Source: Acidimicrobiia bacterium (GTDB taxonomy: Bacteria; Actinomycetota; Acidimicrobiia; Spongiisociales; UBA5794). From it: DNA of 7,346 bases. Made by a program: the position numbers and the translations under genes. Below are positions 5,920-7,346 of this stretch, in pieces (the stretch's first letter is position 1; every line of letters begins with the position of its first letter). The stretch is taken from positions 1 through 7,346 of the forward strand of contig JAUVNV010000128.1 in NCBI GenBank assembly GCA_030599515.1, written 5' to 3'. The notes beneath the pieces are model-generated. The model was not told the origin of the DNA and made no database searches. It saw only the letters and a list, made by a program, of their open reading frames with translations.

Positions 5920-6384
5920 CTACTCGGGGCAGTTCGCGAATCGGCCGTAGAACAGGAAGAAACCCTCGTAGATGCGCCCGGTGTTCACCGCCGACGTGGC
6001 CCCCGGGAGCCAGGGAAGATGACCGACCGGTGCATCCGCCTCATAGCGGACGCCGTCTTCTTCGAGCCATTCGCGGCCGTCGACCCATCCCACCGATCGC
6101 CCGAATGCTCGCCACGTGTCGGCTCGCGGCAGATCGCCGTCACGAGCGATCTTGAGCGCGTTCTCCTGCGGCGTGAAGCCGAAACGACCGTCGGACGCCT
6201 CACGCCAAGCGAGGTCGATCGACCGGAGGAGGTCGCAGTCCACCGCGGCCGCTTCGTCGGGATCGAGTCCGACGTACCCACCGACGTCGGCGTCGGTGAT
6301 CAGGAGGCGGCGTGTCTCGTGATCAGCAGCCTCCCATTCGCCGGCGGCGAGCAGTGCACGAAGCGGTGAGGTGGAATCGGTCAT
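5920..6384 (-). CDS. Stand-alone GUN4-domain protein
   Basis: The 154-residue product matches the GUN4 fold along most of its length. LRALLAAGEWEAADHETRRLL (8-28) is the family's opening helix pair, DLLRSIDLAWREASDGRFGF (51-70) with Gln73 is the signature core, and FGRSVGW (94-100), W106 and APVGHLPW (118-125) form the closing part. A short tail with FFLFYGRFANC ends the protein. In cyanobacteria and plastids GUN4 binds protoporphyrin IX and Mg-protoporphyrin IX and stimulates magnesium chelatase; GUN4-like domains also occur in non-photosynthetic bacteria, where their role is poorly known. There is no signal peptide or membrane segment and no fused kinase or protease domain. No chelatase or other tetrapyrrole gene is visible nearby. 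The ATG at 6384 lies six bases after a TATCCT box without a Shine-Dalgarno, suggesting a leaderless mRNA. Domain assignment is strong; a porphyrin ligand is inference. Confidence 0.85.
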   Translation of the reverse strand: MTDSTSPLRALLAAGEWEAADHETRRLLITDADVGGYVGLDPDEAAAVDCDLLRSIDLAWREASDGRFGFTPQENALKIARDGDLPRADTWRAFGRSVGWVDGREWLEEDGVRYEADAPVGHLPWLPGATSAVNTGRIYEGFFLFYGRFANCPE

Positions 6385-6390
6385 GGGCAG

Positions 6391-6396
6391 AGGATA
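6391..6396 (-). promoter_or_regulatory. Candidate -10 box of the GUN4 gene (leaderless start)
   Basis: On the minus strand TATCCT lies six bases before the ATG at 6384. The 18-base block from the -10 box through ATG is identical at 16 positions to that of the chaperedoxin gene at 2137-2154, with the same spacing. There is no Shine-Dalgarno, so a leaderless transcript is likely. Confidence 0.6.
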
Positions 6397-6508
6397 CCGT
6401 TCCTTGCGGCGCGGATTCGCCCTTTCGGCCGTGGTGAAGAGAGCGGGATTCGGCCTCTCCCGGGCATGGAAACGGCACGGAAAGACAGGGGTGAATCACA
6501 AGCATGTA

Positions 6509-6538
6509 ACTCTTCGCGCGACGATTCGCGCGAAGGGT
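6509..6538. promoter_or_regulatory. Strong palindrome upstream of ftsK, candidate operator
   Basis: CTTCGCGCGA (6512-6521) and TCGCGCGAAG (6526-6535) form a perfect ten-pair inverted repeat around CGAT. Pairing extends outward through one G-T and two Watson-Crick pairs to 6509 and 6538, 13 pairs in all. Each arm contains TCGCGCGA, itself a perfect palindrome, so the site is also two direct copies with centres 12 bp apart. It lies just upstream of the expected -35 position of ftsK. A DNA-binding dimer site or an RNA hairpin are both possible; no T-run follows it directly. Confidence 0.5.
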
Positions 6539-6563
6539 GGTTTATCTCTGCGTCTTCCTCGGG

Positions 6564-6569
6564 TATCGT
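6564..6569 (+). promoter_or_regulatory. Candidate -10 box of ftsK
   Basis: TATCGT lies nine bases before the ftsK ATG at 6579, which would give a leader of only a few bases or none. AGGGG (6571-6575) is purine-rich but only three bases from ATG, too close for a normal Shine-Dalgarno. The -35 region (about 6541-6546, TTTATC) is poor. Confidence 0.45.
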
Positions 6570-6578
6570 TAGGGGCAG

Positions 6579-7346
6579 ATGGCAACGCGGACCAAGAGCC
6601 GCGGGGCAACGGGGCGGAGCAAAGCGGCCCCCAAGAAAACCAAACGGATCTCCTTTCGGGCCAGAACCGTCCAAGCGCTAAGGACGGGTCGGGACCGCAT
6701 CCGGGAACGATTCGCACGTCAGAGTGATGACGTGTGGGGTGTCGTACTCATCGTGCTTGCCTCGCTGGTCGGCCTGTCGTTCTTCGGCCTCTCCGGACCG
6801 ATCGGCGCGGGCCTCTCCGGGTCACTGCGATTCCTTTTCGGCATGTGGGCGTTCGGCGTGCCCGCAGTGCTCGGCATCGTTGGACTCTCGCTCGTCGGCG
6901 TCTGCTGCAGCGAGGATCGCGGCCGTCTGGTGGCGGGTCTTGCTGCTGTCTTCGTGGCTTCGCTCGCGTTGTTCCACCTGTTGACCGGCTCGGTGGCCCT
7001 GGCCGGTCATGTGGATCAGGTCAAGGAGAGTGGTGGGGCCATAGGGGCGCTCGTCGCGTTCCCGCTTCGTCGCACCATCGGATTCTGGGGTGCCTTCCTC
7101 GTTCTCCTGGCTGCGCTCGGGCTCGGCGCACTCATCATGACCAAGGCATCGATCAAGGACGTCGCCGGAACGATAGGGTCGTTCACGAGAAGGTTCCGTT
7201 CGTGGATCGGCTTCGGATCCGACGACGGTACGTCGACGACAGTGGTGCGGACCGGTGGGCCGGTCGTGATCCACGAGTCGACCCCCAACCAGTCGACGAC
7301 CCGGTCCGAGAACGGTCCCAGGAAGTCTGCCAAGGCCCCGAAGCAG
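6579..7346 (+). CDS. ftsK: DNA translocase FtsK, N-terminal membrane part (runs off the window)
   Basis: The frame stays open for 256 codons to the last base. It starts with a basic tail (residues 1-47, rich in Arg and Lys), then QSDDVWGVVLIVLASLVGL begins the first membrane segment (about 52-71). Further hydrophobic segments lie at about 85-108, 117-135 and 168-187, with the glycine-rich SGGAIGALVAFPL (151-163) between the last two; this matches the FtsK/SpoIIIE four-helix membrane domain. From about 190 it enters the hydrophilic linker (Ser/Thr/Pro/Lys-rich). The ATPase motor and the gamma DNA-reading domain would lie beyond the window. FtsK anchors at the septum and pumps chromosomal DNA, helping dimer resolution. 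An in-frame TAG at 6570-6572 rules out any upstream start. An ftsK near dapA-rnj is a known actinobacterial arrangement, which supports the call. Confidence 0.88.
   Translation, partial: MATRTKSRGATGRSKAAPKKTKRISFRARTVQALRTGRDRIRERFARQSDDVWGVVLIVLASLVGLSFFGLSGPIGAGLSGSLRFLFGMWAFGVPAVLGIVGLSLVGVCCSEDRGRLVAGLAAVFVASLALFHLLTGSVALAGHVDQVKESGGAIGALVAFPLRRTIGFWGAFLVLLAALGLGALIMTKASIKDVAGTIGSFTRRFRSWIGFGSDDGTSTTVVRTGGPVVIHESTPNQSTTRSENGPRKSAKAPKQ

Larger units (their letters stand above)
6385..6578. other. Divergent intergenic region between the GUN4 gene and ftsK
   Basis: These 194 bases hold the two candidate promoters facing outward, the small palindrome GTGAATCAC (6491-6499) and a large palindrome (6509-6538). 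A 118-codon plus-strand frame (6371-6727) crosses the whole region but overlaps ftsK in another frame, resembles no family I know, and is not called. No tRNA or small RNA is recognised. Confidence 0.6.

Noticed and set aside
5743..6369. A 208-codon plus-strand open frame opposite the GUN4 gene
   Set aside because: The minus-strand product matches GUN4 from end to end; the plus-strand translation has no recognisable motif and starts inside the SDR gene.
6371..6727. A 118-codon plus-strand frame across the GUN4-ftsK region; its MGRGYR start resembles that of another frame at 2138
   Set aside because: The repeated peptide is only a translation of the shared promoter block on the opposite strand. 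The frame overlaps ftsK and crosses the palindrome.
1..7346. CRISPR array, insertion sequence, phage or defence system
   Set aside because: No spaced repeats, transposase, integrase, att-like repeats or defence-type genes are seen; nearly all genes are housekeeping.

Overview
The window is GC-rich, densely coded and bacterial. Its gene content and order (M16 peptidase, dapB, dapA, rnj, then ftsK) resemble the dapB/dapA/rnj/ftsK neighbourhood of Actinomycetota such as Mycobacterium tuberculosis. Several genes appear to start without a Shine-Dalgarno sequence, a few bases downstream of a TANNNT box, which also fits a leaderless-rich actinobacterium. Acidimicrobiia or a relative is my best guess, but this is inference; no rRNA or other strong taxonomic marker is present.

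Layout. Bases 1-475 are the 3' end of an M16 zinc-peptidase-family gene, overlapping dapB (472-1230) by ATGA. A 63-bp spacer with a heptamer repeat separates dapB from a convergent chaperedoxin-type thioredoxin/TPR gene (1294-2139, minus). That gene is divergent, across only 41 bp, from dapA (2181-3077), which overlaps rnj (RNase J, 3074-4702) by GTGA. A 236-bp non-coding stretch with two hairpins follows. Next is a short-chain dehydrogenase split by an apparent one-base deletion near 5278 (4939-5346 and 5283-5882). Convergent to it is a small gene encoding a stand-alone GUN4 domain (5920-6384, minus). A 194-bp divergent intergenic region, holding a strong palindrome, leads to the 5' end of ftsK (6579 to the window edge).

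How the genes work together. DapA and DapB catalyse successive steps from aspartate semialdehyde to tetrahydrodipicolinate, feeding lysine and diaminopimelate for peptidoglycan. RNase J handles RNA processing and decay, FtsK moves chromosomes at the septum, and the chaperedoxin is a protein-quality-control factor. These are housekeeping genes. The SDR and GUN4 genes are the less expected members. GUN4 domains are best known as porphyrin-binding activators of magnesium chelatase in oxygenic phototrophs, yet no tetrapyrrole gene is visible here.

The most notable points are the lone GUN4 gene, the nearly identical promoter-start block shared by the GUN4 and chaperedoxin genes, the compact back-to-back dapA/chaperedoxin promoters, the palindrome before ftsK, and the frameshift in the SDR. 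I did not find a convincing new multi-gene system in this window.
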